A DNA stretch of 64,000 nucleotides. It comes from CAIUKV01 sp041659105. Its GTDB lineage: Bacteria > Actinomycetota > Acidimicrobiia > IMCC26256 > PALSA-555. The notes under the pieces were generated by a model that saw only the letters and a list, made by a program, of their open reading frames with translations, was not told the origin of the DNA and did not search any database. This document shows positions 25,842-35,012 of this stretch, in pieces; position 1 is the stretch's first letter; each line of letters starts with the position of its first letter. The position numbers and the translations under genes are program-made. The stretch is from positions 1 to 64,000 of the forward strand of contig JBAZYX010000003.1 of NCBI GenBank assembly GCA_041659105.1. The letters run 5' to 3'.

Positions 25842-26858
25842 GTGCTCCGCCGCTTCCTGGCCGTCCCCGGCTTCTACCTGATGGGGATCGCACTCCTGGT
25901 GCTCATGCCGATCTGGCTGCCGGTCGTGCTGCTGATCGACCTGTTCGCCGCGCCCCGGCGGCTCCCGCGGGTCCGGCTGATGCTGTTCGCCCTCTGGTGG
26001 GTGTGGCTGGAGATCATCGGTCTCACGCGCGCCGGTTGGTGGTTCCTCACCGGACGGGCCAAGCGGACCGACCTGCACTTCGCGCTCCAGCGGTGGTGGG
26101 CGAACGGGCTGGTGGTCGGGCTGCGGCGCACGTGCCGGCTCACACTCGAGCCGCGCCACCTCGAGGTGCTCACGCCCGGGCCCGTGATCGTGCTGCCCCG
26201 CCACGCCAGCCTCGCCGACGCGCTGCTCTCGGCCTGGTTCGTGACCCGGCCGAAGCTGCTCCCGCACTACGTGCTCAAGCGCGAGCTGCTCGTCGACCCC
26301 TGCCTCGACATCGTGGGCAATCGGCTGCCGAACCACTTCCTCGACCGGGGCGCGGTCGACAGCGGGCCCGAGCTGGCCGCGATCCGCGAGATGGCCGAAG
26401 GCGTGACCGAGAGCGACGAGTGCGCGGTCATCTTCCCCGAGGGCACCCGCGCCAACCCCGAGAAGCGGGCCCGCGGGCTCGCCCGCCTGGCCGAGCGCAA
26501 CCCCGAGCGCGCGGCGAAGCTGAGCGCGCTGCGCCACCTGAACCCGCCTCGCCCCGCGGGCACCCTCGCGGTGTTGAACGGCGCTCCCGACGCCGACATC
26601 GTGATCATGGCCCACGCCGGGTTCGAGGGGCTCGACACCTTCGGCGGCATCCTCAAGGTGATTCCGGGCACCGCGCCGATCCTCCTCGACTGCATGCGCA
26701 TCCCGCGGTCCGAGGTTCCCGAGGGCGACGACGCGCGCACGGTGTGGCTCGACGACCAGTGGCTCGAGCTCGACGAACGGGTCGACGCGCTGCTCGCGGA
26801 GCGCAACGCGCTCGTGGAAGCCGCCGGGAAGCACTCGCAGGAGACGGTCGCCCCGTGA
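25842..26858 (+). CDS. membrane-associated acyltransferase (PlsC-like)
   Basis: A 338-aa lysophosphatidate-acyltransferase-like protein. Two N-terminal hydrophobic segments (residues about 8-35 and 45-65) anchor it in the membrane. The catalytic H-x4-D-like site is PRHASLADA near residue 127, and the glycerophosphate motif is IFPEGTRANPEKR. Its long C-terminal part is unlike standard PlsC. GTG 25842 lies 4 nt after the thioesterase stop and the GTGA overlap couples it to the DUF1295 gene. Confidence 0.85.
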   Translation: MLRRFLAVPGFYLMGIALLVLMPIWLPVVLLIDLFAAPRRLPRVRLMLFALWWVWLEIIGLTRAGWWFLTGRAKRTDLHFALQRWWANGLVVGLRRTCRLTLEPRHLEVLTPGPVIVLPRHASLADALLSAWFVTRPKLLPHYVLKRELLVDPCLDIVGNRLPNHFLDRGAVDSGPELAAIREMAEGVTESDECAVIFPEGTRANPEKRARGLARLAERNPERAAKLSALRHLNPPRPAGTLAVLNGAPDADIVIMAHAGFEGLDTFGGILKVIPGTAPILLDCMRIPRSEVPEGDDARTVWLDDQWLELDERVDALLAERNALVEAAGKHSQETVAP

Positions 26859-27646
26859 GCGACGCGGTGACCGCGATGGTCGTCGCCGCGGCGACGATCG
26901 CGGCACTGATGCTCGTCACATGGCTGGTCAGCCTCCCGTTGCGCAACGCGTCGATCGTCGACCTGATCTGGGGGCTCGGCTTCGTGCTCGTCGCGTGGGC
27001 GGTGCGGTGCACCGTCGACGGCAACAACGCCCGCCAGTGGCTGCTCGTCGGCATGGTCACGCTCTGGGGGCTGCGGCTCTCCGCATACCTCACCTGGCGC
27101 AACCACGGCAACGGCGAGGACTACCGCTACCAGGCGATGCGCAAGCACTGGGGCCCGCGCTTTTGGTGGGTGAGCCTGTTCACGGTGTTCGTGGTCCAGG
27201 GCATCCTCATGTGGACGGTGTCGCTGTCGGTCCAGCTCGGGCAGGTCCCCGAGGACCCCGGTCTCGGCGTGCTCGCGGCGGTCGGCGTGCTGGTGTGGGC
27301 CGTGGGCCTCGGGTTCGAGGCGATCGGCGACGCGCAGCTCGCGCGGTTCAAGGCGGACCCCGCGAACGCGGGCACGGTCATGGACCAGGGCCTGTGGCGC
27401 TACACGCGTCACCCCAACTACTTCGGCGACGCGTGCGTGTGGTGGGGGATCACGCTCGTCGCGGTCGAGAGCGGTCTCGGGGCCGTGGGCATCGTGGGGG
27501 CCGTCGTGATGACGGTCCTGCTGCGCCGGGTCTCGGGCGTGACCCTGCTCGAGAAGTCGTTGAAGAAGCGACGCGCGGGCTACAACGAGTACATCGCCCG
27601 CACGAGCCCGTTCGTCCCCCGTCCGCCCAAGCGCGTCGCGCGCTGA
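26855..27646 (+). CDS. DUF1295 membrane protein (steroid 5-alpha-reductase/ICMT-like)
   Basis: A 263-aa polytopic membrane protein of DUF1295. It has at least six hydrophobic segments and the diagnostic GLWRYTRHPNYFGDACVWWG motif near residues 178-197, which binds the nucleotide or SAM cofactor in relatives. A YNEYIARTSPFVPRPPK tail follows. It is the last gene of the cupin operon; possible roles are sterol-like double-bond reduction or small-molecule methylation. Confidence 0.88.
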   Translation: MSDAVTAMVVAAATIAALMLVTWLVSLPLRNASIVDLIWGLGFVLVAWAVRCTVDGNNARQWLLVGMVTLWGLRLSAYLTWRNHGNGEDYRYQAMRKHWGPRFWWVSLFTVFVVQGILMWTVSLSVQLGQVPEDPGLGVLAAVGVLVWAVGLGFEAIGDAQLARFKADPANAGTVMDQGLWRYTRHPNYFGDACVWWGITLVAVESGLGAVGIVGAVVMTVLLRRVSGVTLLEKSLKKRRAGYNEYIARTSPFVPRPPKRVAR

Positions 27647-27673
27647 ACGATCGCACCACCCCACCCCCACCCC

Positions 27674-27727
27674 CCGTTTTGGCGTCGCTCGACCCACCGG
27701 AACGGGTGTCCAACGACGCCAAAACGG
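27674..27727. terminator. long hairpin after the DUF1295 operon
   Basis: Perfect 14-bp arms (CCGTTTTGGCGTCG and its complement) enclose 26 nt that can form a further ACCC/GGGT stem. It lies between two same-strand genes, 18 bp before the next ATG. It probably ends the cupin operon, though it could also act in the leader of the next gene. Confidence 0.55.
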
Positions 27728-27745
27728 AAAGAGAGCGAACCACCG

Positions 27746-28906
27746 ATGAAGACCCTGGGGCCGCTGCTGCCGGCCGACGAAGCGCTGAACCACCAGATCG
27801 TCGACACCTTCGCGTCGGTCGGGCAGACCGACCGCACGTGGACCGAGAAGATCTGCGCCCAGGCGTGCGCGCGAGACGGGTCGATGCAGCTCGCGTTCGG
27901 GCTCGGGAAGTACACCAACCGCGGGGTGATGGACGGGTACGCCGGCGTGTCGCGCGGCGGGGAGATGTGGGTGGTGCGGGCGAGCCGCACGCTCGCGCCC
28001 GACCCGGGCACCACCTCGGTGGGGCCGATCCACTACGACGTGCGGGAGCCGCTGAACACGGTCCGGTTCGCGCTCGAGCCGAACGACGCCCAGCCCATCG
28101 CGTTCGAGTGGATCTTCGAAGCCGTGGTTCCCGCGTGGCTGGAGCACGCCGAGCAGCACCGCAGCCGCGACGGGTTCCGCCTCGACGCCGACATCGTCCG
28201 CTACCACCACGCAGGGATCGCGCACGGGTGGGTCGAGGTCGACGGCGTCCGCACCGAGTTCGACACCGAGGAGTGGGTGAGCACGCGCGACCACTCGTGG
28301 GGCGTGCGCTACGGCGTGGGTGCTCCGCTGGAGGACGTCGAGGCGCCGCCCCGTCCGACCAACGTCGGCATCACCGTGAACTGGAGCCCGATCGTGTGCG
28401 AGCGGCCCGACGGCTCGCACTACGCGCTGCACTGGTACTACCAGCACCACGCGGTGGGCGGGTACTCGTCGACCGAGTTCCAAGGTGGCGTCGAGCACCC
28501 CGACGGCCGCAAGGACCACTTCGTCTCGGTGGAGCCCGAGTACGAGGTCGACCCGGCGAACCGCCGGTTCCGGCGCGCCGTCCTCCCGTTCACGATGGCC
28601 GACGGCTCCACCCGGCCGATCACGGTCGAGAAGCTGGGCGACACCGGCTTCCCCCTCGGCGCCGGCCTCTACTTCGGACTGGAGGGCAAGTACCACGGCC
28701 AGTACCGCGGCGAGCTCGCGGTCGAGGGCGAGCACGTCGCCGACTGCACCGAGCCGGCCGCGGCCCGGCGCCTGCACCAGCTCGTCGACAACGTCGTGCG
28801 GGTCGAGGACCCGGTCGGCGGCGGCGTGGGCGTCGGCAACCTCCAGACGATGTTCATGGGCCCGCTCCCGGAGATGGGGCTCGACGAGGCGTCGTCGTTC
28901 GCGTAG
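27746..28906 (+). CDS. conserved hypothetical protein, beta-rich (lipocalin/CrtC-like?)
   Basis: A 386-aa protein with no motif I can name. It is rich in beta-type segments with many Trp/His/Tyr (EWVSTRDHSWGVRYG, then HYALHWYYQHHAVGGYS), resembling the two-domain beta-barrel hydroxyneurosporene-synthase-like/AttH proteins often annotated as DUF7064/7065-type in actinobacteria. The R-D-H-S-W-G segment is typical of those barrels. No signal peptide. ATG 27746 follows GAAAGAGAG. Role unknown. Confidence 0.6.
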   Translation: MKTLGPLLPADEALNHQIVDTFASVGQTDRTWTEKICAQACARDGSMQLAFGLGKYTNRGVMDGYAGVSRGGEMWVVRASRTLAPDPGTTSVGPIHYDVREPLNTVRFALEPNDAQPIAFEWIFEAVVPAWLEHAEQHRSRDGFRLDADIVRYHHAGIAHGWVEVDGVRTEFDTEEWVSTRDHSWGVRYGVGAPLEDVEAPPRPTNVGITVNWSPIVCERPDGSHYALHWYYQHHAVGGYSSTEFQGGVEHPDGRKDHFVSVEPEYEVDPANRRFRRAVLPFTMADGSTRPITVEKLGDTGFPLGAGLYFGLEGKYHGQYRGELAVEGEHVADCTEPAAARRLHQLVDNVVRVEDPVGGGVGVGNLQTMFMGPLPEMGLDEASSFA

Positions 28907-28930
28907 CCGGGCGACGGAGCGGGCTGCGCC

Positions 28931-29572
28931 TCAGACGAGGTGCGCGGCGAACAGCCCGGTGAGCCGATGCCACGCGTCGGTGGCGGCGGCCTCTTCGTAG
29001 GAGTCGGAGCCGTCGCGGAAGAACCCGTGGCCCGCGTCGGCGTAGACGACCACGTCGTCGGGATGGTGCGCCCGCACCGTCTCGATCTCGCGCATCGGGA
29101 CGTACTCGTCGGTCCCGCCGTAGAGGAGCAGGGTCGGGCAGGTGAGCGCGGCGAGCCGGCCGCCGATGCCGCTGCCGTAGAACGCCACCGCGCACTGCAC
29201 GTCGATGCCGCTGGTCGCGGTCTCGTAGGTCAGCCGGCCGCCCATGCAGAAGCCGGTCACGCCGATCCGCTCGGCGCCGAGGTCGCGCAGCTGCGCGACC
29301 ACCTCGGCGATGTCGGTCAGCGCGTCCTCCGACCGCAGCGCCGGGTACTGCTCACCCGCCCGGGCCGGGTCGGGCCCGCCGAGCTGGTGGAACAGGTCGG
29401 GCGCCGCCACGAGGTAGCCCTCGCGCGCCAGGCGCTCGCACACCCGCAGGAGCTGGGGACTGATGCCGTTGCCCTCCTGGATCACGACGACCCCAGCGCC
29501 CGGGCGGGCGGTCGCGGGGGCGGGACGGGCCAGGAAGTAAGGGACCGGCAGGGCCGGCGTCGCGTCGTTCAT
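28931..29572 (-). CDS. dienelactone hydrolase family protein
   Basis: A 213-aa alpha/beta hydrolase of the dienelactone hydrolase family. The nucleophile is the cysteine in GFCMGG, the acid is in YGGTDEYVP and the histidine in DAGHGFF, the Cys-Asp-His triad of the family. Such enzymes open lactones or unsaturated cyclic esters in aromatic catabolism. ATG 29572 has TACCGT 6 nt upstream. It is divergent from a TauD-like gene. Confidence 0.92.
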   Translation of the reverse strand: MNDATPALPVPYFLARPAPATARPGAGVVVIQEGNGISPQLLRVCERLAREGYLVAAPDLFHQLGGPDPARAGEQYPALRSEDALTDIAEVVAQLRDLGAERIGVTGFCMGGRLTYETATSGIDVQCAVAFYGSGIGGRLAALTCPTLLLYGGTDEYVPMREIETVRAHHPDDVVVYADAGHGFFRDGSDSYEEAAATDAWHRLTGLFAAHLV

Positions 29573-29578
29573 GGCGCG

Positions 29579-29584
29579 ACGGTA
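29579..29584 (-). promoter_or_regulatory. candidate -10 box TACCGT for the dienelactone hydrolase
   Basis: TACCGT ends 6 nt before the ATG at 29572, implying a leaderless message. Confidence 0.45.
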
Positions 29585-29632
29585 GGCCACGGGGACCGGC
29601 ACGGGCACGGGCCCGCGTGGGAGGATGCGACC

Positions 29633-30448
29633 ATGCCGATCGAGACCGAGCCCCTGTCGGCGGCGTTCGGGGTCGACGTCCGGGGGGTCGACCTCCACGC
29701 CGATCCGGAGCCCGTGGCCGACGAGCTGCGGGCGCTCCTGGGCGAGCACCAGCTCCTGCGGTTCCGGGCGCCCGACCTGAGCGCCGACGAGCAGATCCGG
29801 CTCCTCGCCGGGTTCGGCCCCGTCCTCGACGAGAGCCGCGACGGCTCGGGCTGGACCTACGTGTCGAACGTGGAGGACGGCGGGGTGCTCGGCGCGTGGG
29901 CCTTCCTGTTCCACTCCGACCTCGAGTTCACCGACGACCCGGTCCGGGTGCTGAGCCTCGCCGCGATCGAGCTCCCCGAGGCGCCCACGTCCACCCGGTT
30001 CGCCAGCGCGGTGCGCGCGGCGAGCCTCGTCGACGCCGACCTGCGGTCGCAGATCACGGGGCGCACCGCGCTCCACGTCTACCCCCTGCTCGAAGCCCGC
30101 GGCGACGAGCGCTACCGGCTGTCCGAGGTCGACGACGGGGCGGCCCGGGCCGAGCACCCGGTCCTGATGACCCATCCCGTCACCGGCGCCGAGATCCTGT
30201 ACACGAGCGCGATGCAGACCGATTCGATCGTGGGGCTGCCCGAAGCCGAGAGCGAGGCGCTGCTCGAGCGCGGTTGGGCCCTGCTGTACGCACCCGACAA
30301 CGTCTACGAGCACTGGTGGCAGCCCGGCGACCTGCTGGTGTGGGACAACCTCGCCCTCCACCACGCGCGCGACGCCGTCTCCGGCCGCCGTACGCTTCGC
30401 CGCGTCCCGGTGGGCAACGTCCTCGCCCGCCTCCGCACCAACCCCTGA
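29633..30448 (+). CDS. TauD/TfdA-like dioxygenase
   Basis: A 271-aa member of the Fe(II)/2-oxoglutarate TauD family. The iron HxD is in LFHSDLEFTD (near residue 99), the distal histidine in DNLALHHARDAV and an arginine in RRTLRRVPVGN at the C-terminus. It starts EPLSAAFGVDVRGVDL like other members. It heads a group with the aminoacylase and PIG-L genes, 13 bp before the next start. Confidence 0.9.
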   Translation: MPIETEPLSAAFGVDVRGVDLHADPEPVADELRALLGEHQLLRFRAPDLSADEQIRLLAGFGPVLDESRDGSGWTYVSNVEDGGVLGAWAFLFHSDLEFTDDPVRVLSLAAIELPEAPTSTRFASAVRAASLVDADLRSQITGRTALHVYPLLEARGDERYRLSEVDDGAARAEHPVLMTHPVTGAEILYTSAMQTDSIVGLPEAESEALLERGWALLYAPDNVYEHWWQPGDLLVWDNLALHHARDAVSGRRTLRRVPVGNVLARLRTNP

Positions 30449-30461
30449 GAGGAAGCCGCAC

Positions 30462-32216
30462 ATGCACGATCTGGTCATCCGAGGGGGGTCCGTCGTCGAC
30501 GGGACCGGCGCGCCGGCGTTCACCGCCGACGTCGCGGTGAGCAACGGGATCGTCACCGAGATCGGGCGCGTCGGCGCGGCCCGGCGCGAGATCGATGCCG
30601 ACGGTGCGGTGGTCACGCCTGGCTTCGTCGACATGCACACCCACTTCGACGGCCAGGCCACCTGGGACCCGTACCTCACGCCGTCGTGCTGGCACGGCGT
30701 GACCACGGCGATCATGGGCAACTGCGGCGTGGGCTTCGCCCCGGCCGACCCCGCACGCCACGAGTGGCTCATCAACCTGATGGAGGGCGTCGAGGACATC
30801 CCCGGGAGCGCGCTCCACGAGGGGATGAGCTTCGACTGGGTGAGCTTCGCCGACTACCTCGACGCGCTCGAGCGGATGCCGCGGGCGATCGAGATCGGCA
30901 CCCACGTTCCCCACGGCGCCGTGCGCGCGTACGTCATGGGGGAGCGGGGCGCCCGCAACGAGGCGAGCACCGCCGACGACATCGCGGCGATGGCCGACAT
31001 CGTCGCGGACGCGCTCCGTGCCGGCGCGCTCGGGTTCTCCACCAGCCGCACCATGGGCCACCGCGCGATCGACGGCGAACCCGTGCCCGGGACCTTCGCG
31101 GCCGAGGACGAGCTCTTCGCGATCGGCCAGGCCCTCGCCGACGTGGGCCACGGCGTGTTCGAGCTCGCACCGGCCGGCACCGGCGGCGAGGCCGCGGGCG
31201 ACTCGCCCGACGCCCACGAGTCCGAGATCGACTGGATCGTCCGCCTGGCCGAGGGCACCGGCGTGCCCGTGACGTTCCTGGTGATGCAGTCGCACATCGC
31301 GCCCGACCGTTGGAAGTACCAGATGGACGCGTCGCGGCGGGCCCGGGCCGCGGGCACACCCGTGTACCCGCAGGTCGCGTCACGCTGCTTCGGGATGCTC
31401 GTGGGGCACCAGTCCCGGGCCAACCCGTTCCGCAGCCGTCCCACCTACCAGTCGATCGTCGACCTGCCCCTGGCCGAGCGCGTCACCCGGCTGCGCGACC
31501 CCGAGGTGCGGGCGCGCATCCTCGCCGAGGGCCCGCCGCCCGCGGCGCCGGGCACGATGGCGGCGCAGATGCAGCGCGGCATGTTCGAGGCGCTGTACCC
31601 GCTCGGTACGCCGCCGGAGTACGAGCCCACGGCCGACACGAGCCTGCGGGCGGTCGCCGAGCGCGAGGGGCGCGACATCGAAGACGTCGCGTACGACGCG
31701 ATGCTCAGGAACGACGGGCGCGAGCTGCTCCTGTACCCGCTGCTCAACTTCGCCGGCGGCAGCTACGACGCGCTCTACGAGATGATGACCGACCCCATCA
31801 CCGTGCAGGGACTCGGCGACGGCGGTGCGCACTGTGGGATCGTGTGCGACGCGAGCATGACGACGTACATGCTCTCGCACTGGGTGCGCGATCGGTCGCG
31901 CGGGCCGCGCCTCGAGCTCGAAGCCGCGGTGCAGCGGCTCACCGCCGACCCGGCCGCGCTCTACGGACTCGCGGACCGCGGCGTGCTCACGCCGGGCATG
32001 CGGGCCGACGTGAACATCCTCGACTTCGAGAACGTCGGGATCGAGCGGCCCGAGATGGTGTTCGACCTGCCCGCCGGCGCGGGCCGCATGATCCAGCGGT
32101 CGACCGGGTACGTCGCGACGGTGGTGGCGGGGGAGTCGGTCGTCGAGGACGGCGAGATCACCGGAGCGCTCCCCGGCGGGCTCGTGCGCGGCCCGCAACC
32201 CGTACCGGCCGGGTGA
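30462..32216 (+). CDS. N-acyl-D-amino-acid deacylase-like amidohydrolase
   Basis: A 584-aa metal-dependent amidohydrolase of the D-aminoacylase/dihydroorotase group. The N-terminal beta-sandwich (LVIRGGSVVDGTG) is followed by the metal motif DMHTHFDGQATWD near residues 52-64, GNCGVGFAP, and the late acidic ligand in LGDGGAHCGIVCDAS. It hydrolyses N-acyl or cyclic amide bonds. ATG 30462 has GAGAGGA upstream. It ends overlapping the PIG-L gene. A paralogue in the opposite direction lies at 33227-34951. Confidence 0.9.
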   Translation: MHDLVIRGGSVVDGTGAPAFTADVAVSNGIVTEIGRVGAARREIDADGAVVTPGFVDMHTHFDGQATWDPYLTPSCWHGVTTAIMGNCGVGFAPADPARHEWLINLMEGVEDIPGSALHEGMSFDWVSFADYLDALERMPRAIEIGTHVPHGAVRAYVMGERGARNEASTADDIAAMADIVADALRAGALGFSTSRTMGHRAIDGEPVPGTFAAEDELFAIGQALADVGHGVFELAPAGTGGEAAGDSPDAHESEIDWIVRLAEGTGVPVTFLVMQSHIAPDRWKYQMDASRRARAAGTPVYPQVASRCFGMLVGHQSRANPFRSRPTYQSIVDLPLAERVTRLRDPEVRARILAEGPPPAAPGTMAAQMQRGMFEALYPLGTPPEYEPTADTSLRAVAEREGRDIEDVAYDAMLRNDGRELLLYPLLNFAGGSYDALYEMMTDPITVQGLGDGGAHCGIVCDASMTTYMLSHWVRDRSRGPRLELEAAVQRLTADPAALYGLADRGVLTPGMRADVNILDFENVGIERPEMVFDLPAGAGRMIQRSTGYVATVVAGESVVEDGEITGALPGGLVRGPQPVPAG

Positions 32217-32926
32217 GACTCGCGCCGGTCCCCGAGGACTGGTCGCGCGCGCTCGCGGTCGTCGCCCATCCCGACGACCTCGAGTACGGCGCCGCCTCCG
32301 CGATCGCCCGCTGGACCGACCAGGGCAAGTGGGTCGGGTACGTGCTCGCCACCTCGGGCGAGGCCGGGATCGACGCGCTCCCGCCCGACGAGACCGCCCG
32401 GATCCGCCAGGACGAGGAACGACGGTCGGCCGCGGTGGTCGGGGTCGACACCGTCGAGTTCCTCGCCCACCCCGACGGTCTGGTCGAGCCGTCGATCGCG
32501 CTCCGGCGCGACCTGGCCGCCGCGATCCGCAGGCACCGTCCCGAGGTGCTGGTCTCGATCCACTCCGGTGAGCGTTGGCCGGGCGGGTTCAACCACGCCG
32601 ACCACCGCGCCGTCGGCATCGCGCTCGTCGACGCGACACGCGACGCCGCCAACCGCTGGGTGTTCACCGGGGCCGGTGGCGACCCGTGGAGTGGGGTTCG
32701 CTTCGCGCTCTTCGGCGGCTCGCCCGACGCCACCCACTTCGTGGACGTCACCGGCACCATCGACCGCGGCGTCGCGTCACTCCGCGAGCACGCGGTCTAC
32801 CTCGACAACCTCGCCGAGGGCACCGTCGGCAAGGACGCCGATCCGTTCCTGCGCGCCATGGCGGCGGGGGCGGGGGCGCAGTGCGGCGTCGATTACGCGG
32901 CGACCTTCGAGCTCATCGGCCCGTAG
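32213..32926 (+). CDS. PIG-L/LmbE family deacetylase
   Basis: A 237-aa zinc-dependent N-deacetylase. The zinc motif AHPDDLEYGA is at residues about 18-27, and a later GGFNHADHRAVG supplies the third histidine. Relatives deacetylate GlcNAc-type sugars or mycothiol intermediates. GTG 32213 overlaps the aminoacylase stop, suggesting a joint role in removing acyl groups from one class of amide substrates. Its 3' end overlaps the convergent DinB gene by 14 bp. Confidence 0.9.
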   Translation: MRLAPVPEDWSRALAVVAHPDDLEYGAASAIARWTDQGKWVGYVLATSGEAGIDALPPDETARIRQDEERRSAAVVGVDTVEFLAHPDGLVEPSIALRRDLAAAIRRHRPEVLVSIHSGERWPGGFNHADHRAVGIALVDATRDAANRWVFTGAGGDPWSGVRFALFGGSPDATHFVDVTGTIDRGVASLREHAVYLDNLAEGTVGKDADPFLRAMAAGAGAQCGVDYAATFELIGP

Positions 32927-33209
32927 CCCGCCCGAAGTCCGACCCGGAGATGCGTCCGGTCACGTCCCAGACGTGGTGGATGGTGTCGTGGACCATGTAC
33001 CGGGAGATCGTGTCGATCGTGAAGGACGCACCGTCGCTGCGGCGACCGGGCCGGATGGCGCCGTCGGCCAGCAGCCGTTCCCAGTCGACGACGTTGCCGA
33101 TCACGAGCTCGGCCACATCGGTCGGCGCGCAGACACTCGCGTCGAACCCGCATTCCGGGCACGCGCGCTCGACGACCCAGGTCCAGTCCCTGTCGTCGGG
33201 AACGATCAC
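32913..33209 (-). CDS. shortened DinB-superfamily protein
   Basis: A 98-aa protein whose two ends match actinobacterial DinB-like proteins that are normally about 170-180 aa. Residues 1-50 (DWTWVVERACPECGFDAS, then a helix ending DWERLLADG) correspond to the family N-terminus, and residues 55-90 (GRRSDGASFTIDTISRYMVH, HDTIHHVWDV) to the C-terminal helix. The middle, which carries the first metal-binding histidine helix, is missing. The frame is kept, so it may be an in-frame deletion product and non-functional. Its 3' end overlaps the PIG-L gene. Confidence 0.6.
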   Translation of the reverse strand: MIVPDDRDWTWVVERACPECGFDASVCAPTDVAELVIGNVVDWERLLADGAIRPGRRSDGASFTIDTISRYMVHDTIHHVWDVTGRISGSDFGRATGR

Positions 33210-33226
33210 GGGGCTCGCCCAGGCGT

Positions 33227-34951
33227 TCAGGCGGGCGCGGGCTGGGCGCCGCGGACGAGGCGGCCGGGGCGGGCACCGGTGTCCGCTCCGTCGCGGTGGA
33301 CCACGGACCCGGCCACCACGGTGGCCCGGTAGCCGGAAGCCCGCTGGACCAGCCGCCGCCCGCCCGCGGGCAGGTCGTCGACCATCCGGGGCGAGCCCGG
33401 GGCGAGCGCGTCGAAGTCGATCACGTTGACGTCGGCGCGTGCACCCGGGACCAGCCGCCCACGGTCGGCTAGGCCGACCAGGTCGGCGGTGTCTGCCGTC
33501 TGGCGCTTCACCGCGAACTCGATCGGGAGCCGGTCGGCGACGGCCGCGTCTCGCGCCCAGTACGACAGCATGAACGTGGGCATCGACGCGTCGCAGATGA
33601 GCGTGCAGTGCGCACCGGCGTCGCCGAGCCCGGGAACGGTGTTGGGGCTCATCAGCATCTCGCGGGTCGCGCTCATGGTGCCGTCGGCGTAGTTCATCAC
33701 CGGGAGGTAGAGACGCCCGGTGCCGTCGGCCGCGAGCAGCTCGTCGAGCGCGACGTCGAACACCGACCGGCCCGTGCGCTCCGCGATGACGTGGAGGTTG
33801 TCGGCCGGGTCGGGGTCGTAGCGCGGCACGTCGCCGAGTGCGAACGCCGCCCCGAACATCGTGAGCGGGCTCGATGCCTTCGCGGCCTCGGCCTCGGCGA
33901 CCACGACGGCCCGGGTCTCGGGGTCGCGCAGGCGGGCCACGCGCTCGGCGAGCGGGAGGGCCGCGAGCCGCCCGAACGTGGGCGACGCGACGAACGGGTT
34001 GATCCGGCTGTCGATGCTCATGATGAGCCCGACCGGGCGCGTGGGCACCTGGCCGTGCATCGGCACGCCGTCGGCCACGGCCTGGTCGATCAGGGCGAGG
34101 ACCCGGCGGTACTCCTCGGAGCGGGCTCCGGGCTTCTGGAGCACCGTGAGCGACGTGGGCCGGCCACTGACCTCCGACATCGCCCGGATGAGCGCGAACT
34201 CGGCATCGAGGTCGTCGAGGTCGGCCACCACCTCGAACACGCCGAGGCCGGTCGCACCGACGGCGCTCGCGATGCCGAGCAGCTCGTCGGCCGTCGCGGT
34301 GAGCGACGGCGTGTACGCGCCGCTCTTCGACTTGTGGTTGACCGTACGCGACGTGGAGAAGCCCAGGGCACCGGCCCGGATGCCCTCGGCCGCGAGCGCA
34401 CCCATGCGGGCGATCTCGTCACCGGTCGGCACCTCGGCGTGGTCGCCGCCGCGCTCGCCCATGACGTAGCCGCGCAGCGCGGCATGAGGGACCTGCGCGC
34501 CGATGTCGAGCGCGTACTGCGCGTGACCGACCGCGTCGAGGTACTCGGGGAACGACTCCCACTCCCAGGTGATGCCCTCGTGGAGCGCGGTGCCGGGGAT
34601 GTCCTCCACGCCTTCCATGAGCTCGATCAGCCAGCCGTGCTTGTCGGGTGCCACCGGTGCGAAGCCCACGCCGCAGTTGCCCATCACCGCGGTGGTGACG
34701 CCCTGCCACGACGACGGCGCGATGAGCGAGTCCCAGCTCACCTGGCCGTCGTAGTGGGTGTGCACGTCGACCCATCCGGGTGCGACGAGCTGGTCGCGCG
34801 CGTCGATCTCCTCGCGGCCGGACCCCGGCACCTCGCCGATCGCGGTGATGCGGCCACCGTCGACCGCGACGTCGGCGCCCTGCAGGGGGCCGCCGGTGCC
34901 GTCGACCACCGTGCCGTTGCGGATGACCAGGTCGTGCGTGGGCTGCGTCAT
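33227..34951 (-). CDS. N-acyl-D-amino-acid deacylase-like amidohydrolase (paralogue)
   Basis: A 574-aa amidohydrolase clearly related to the protein at 30462. The shared blocks are LVIRNGTVVDGTGG, DVHTHYDGQVSWD, GNCGVGFAP, LIELMEGVEDIPGTAL and LGDAGAHCTLICDAS. ATG 34951 is chosen because the family N-terminus begins there; GGAACAAT-like sequence lies 9-10 nt upstream, as for the HD gene at 59950. The two paralogues converge around the PIG-L and shortened DinB genes, so the region probably arose by an inverted duplication followed by divergence. Confidence 0.9.
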   Translation of the reverse strand: MTQPTHDLVIRNGTVVDGTGGPLQGADVAVDGGRITAIGEVPGSGREEIDARDQLVAPGWVDVHTHYDGQVSWDSLIAPSSWQGVTTAVMGNCGVGFAPVAPDKHGWLIELMEGVEDIPGTALHEGITWEWESFPEYLDAVGHAQYALDIGAQVPHAALRGYVMGERGGDHAEVPTGDEIARMGALAAEGIRAGALGFSTSRTVNHKSKSGAYTPSLTATADELLGIASAVGATGLGVFEVVADLDDLDAEFALIRAMSEVSGRPTSLTVLQKPGARSEEYRRVLALIDQAVADGVPMHGQVPTRPVGLIMSIDSRINPFVASPTFGRLAALPLAERVARLRDPETRAVVVAEAEAAKASSPLTMFGAAFALGDVPRYDPDPADNLHVIAERTGRSVFDVALDELLAADGTGRLYLPVMNYADGTMSATREMLMSPNTVPGLGDAGAHCTLICDASMPTFMLSYWARDAAVADRLPIEFAVKRQTADTADLVGLADRGRLVPGARADVNVIDFDALAPGSPRMVDDLPAGGRRLVQRASGYRATVVAGSVVHRDGADTGARPGRLVRGAQPAPA

Positions 34952-35012
34952 CGCGGCATTGTTCCACAGGGTGCGGTCTACGGTGTCCCGGGTCGGATCC
35001 CCGGGGGCAGCC

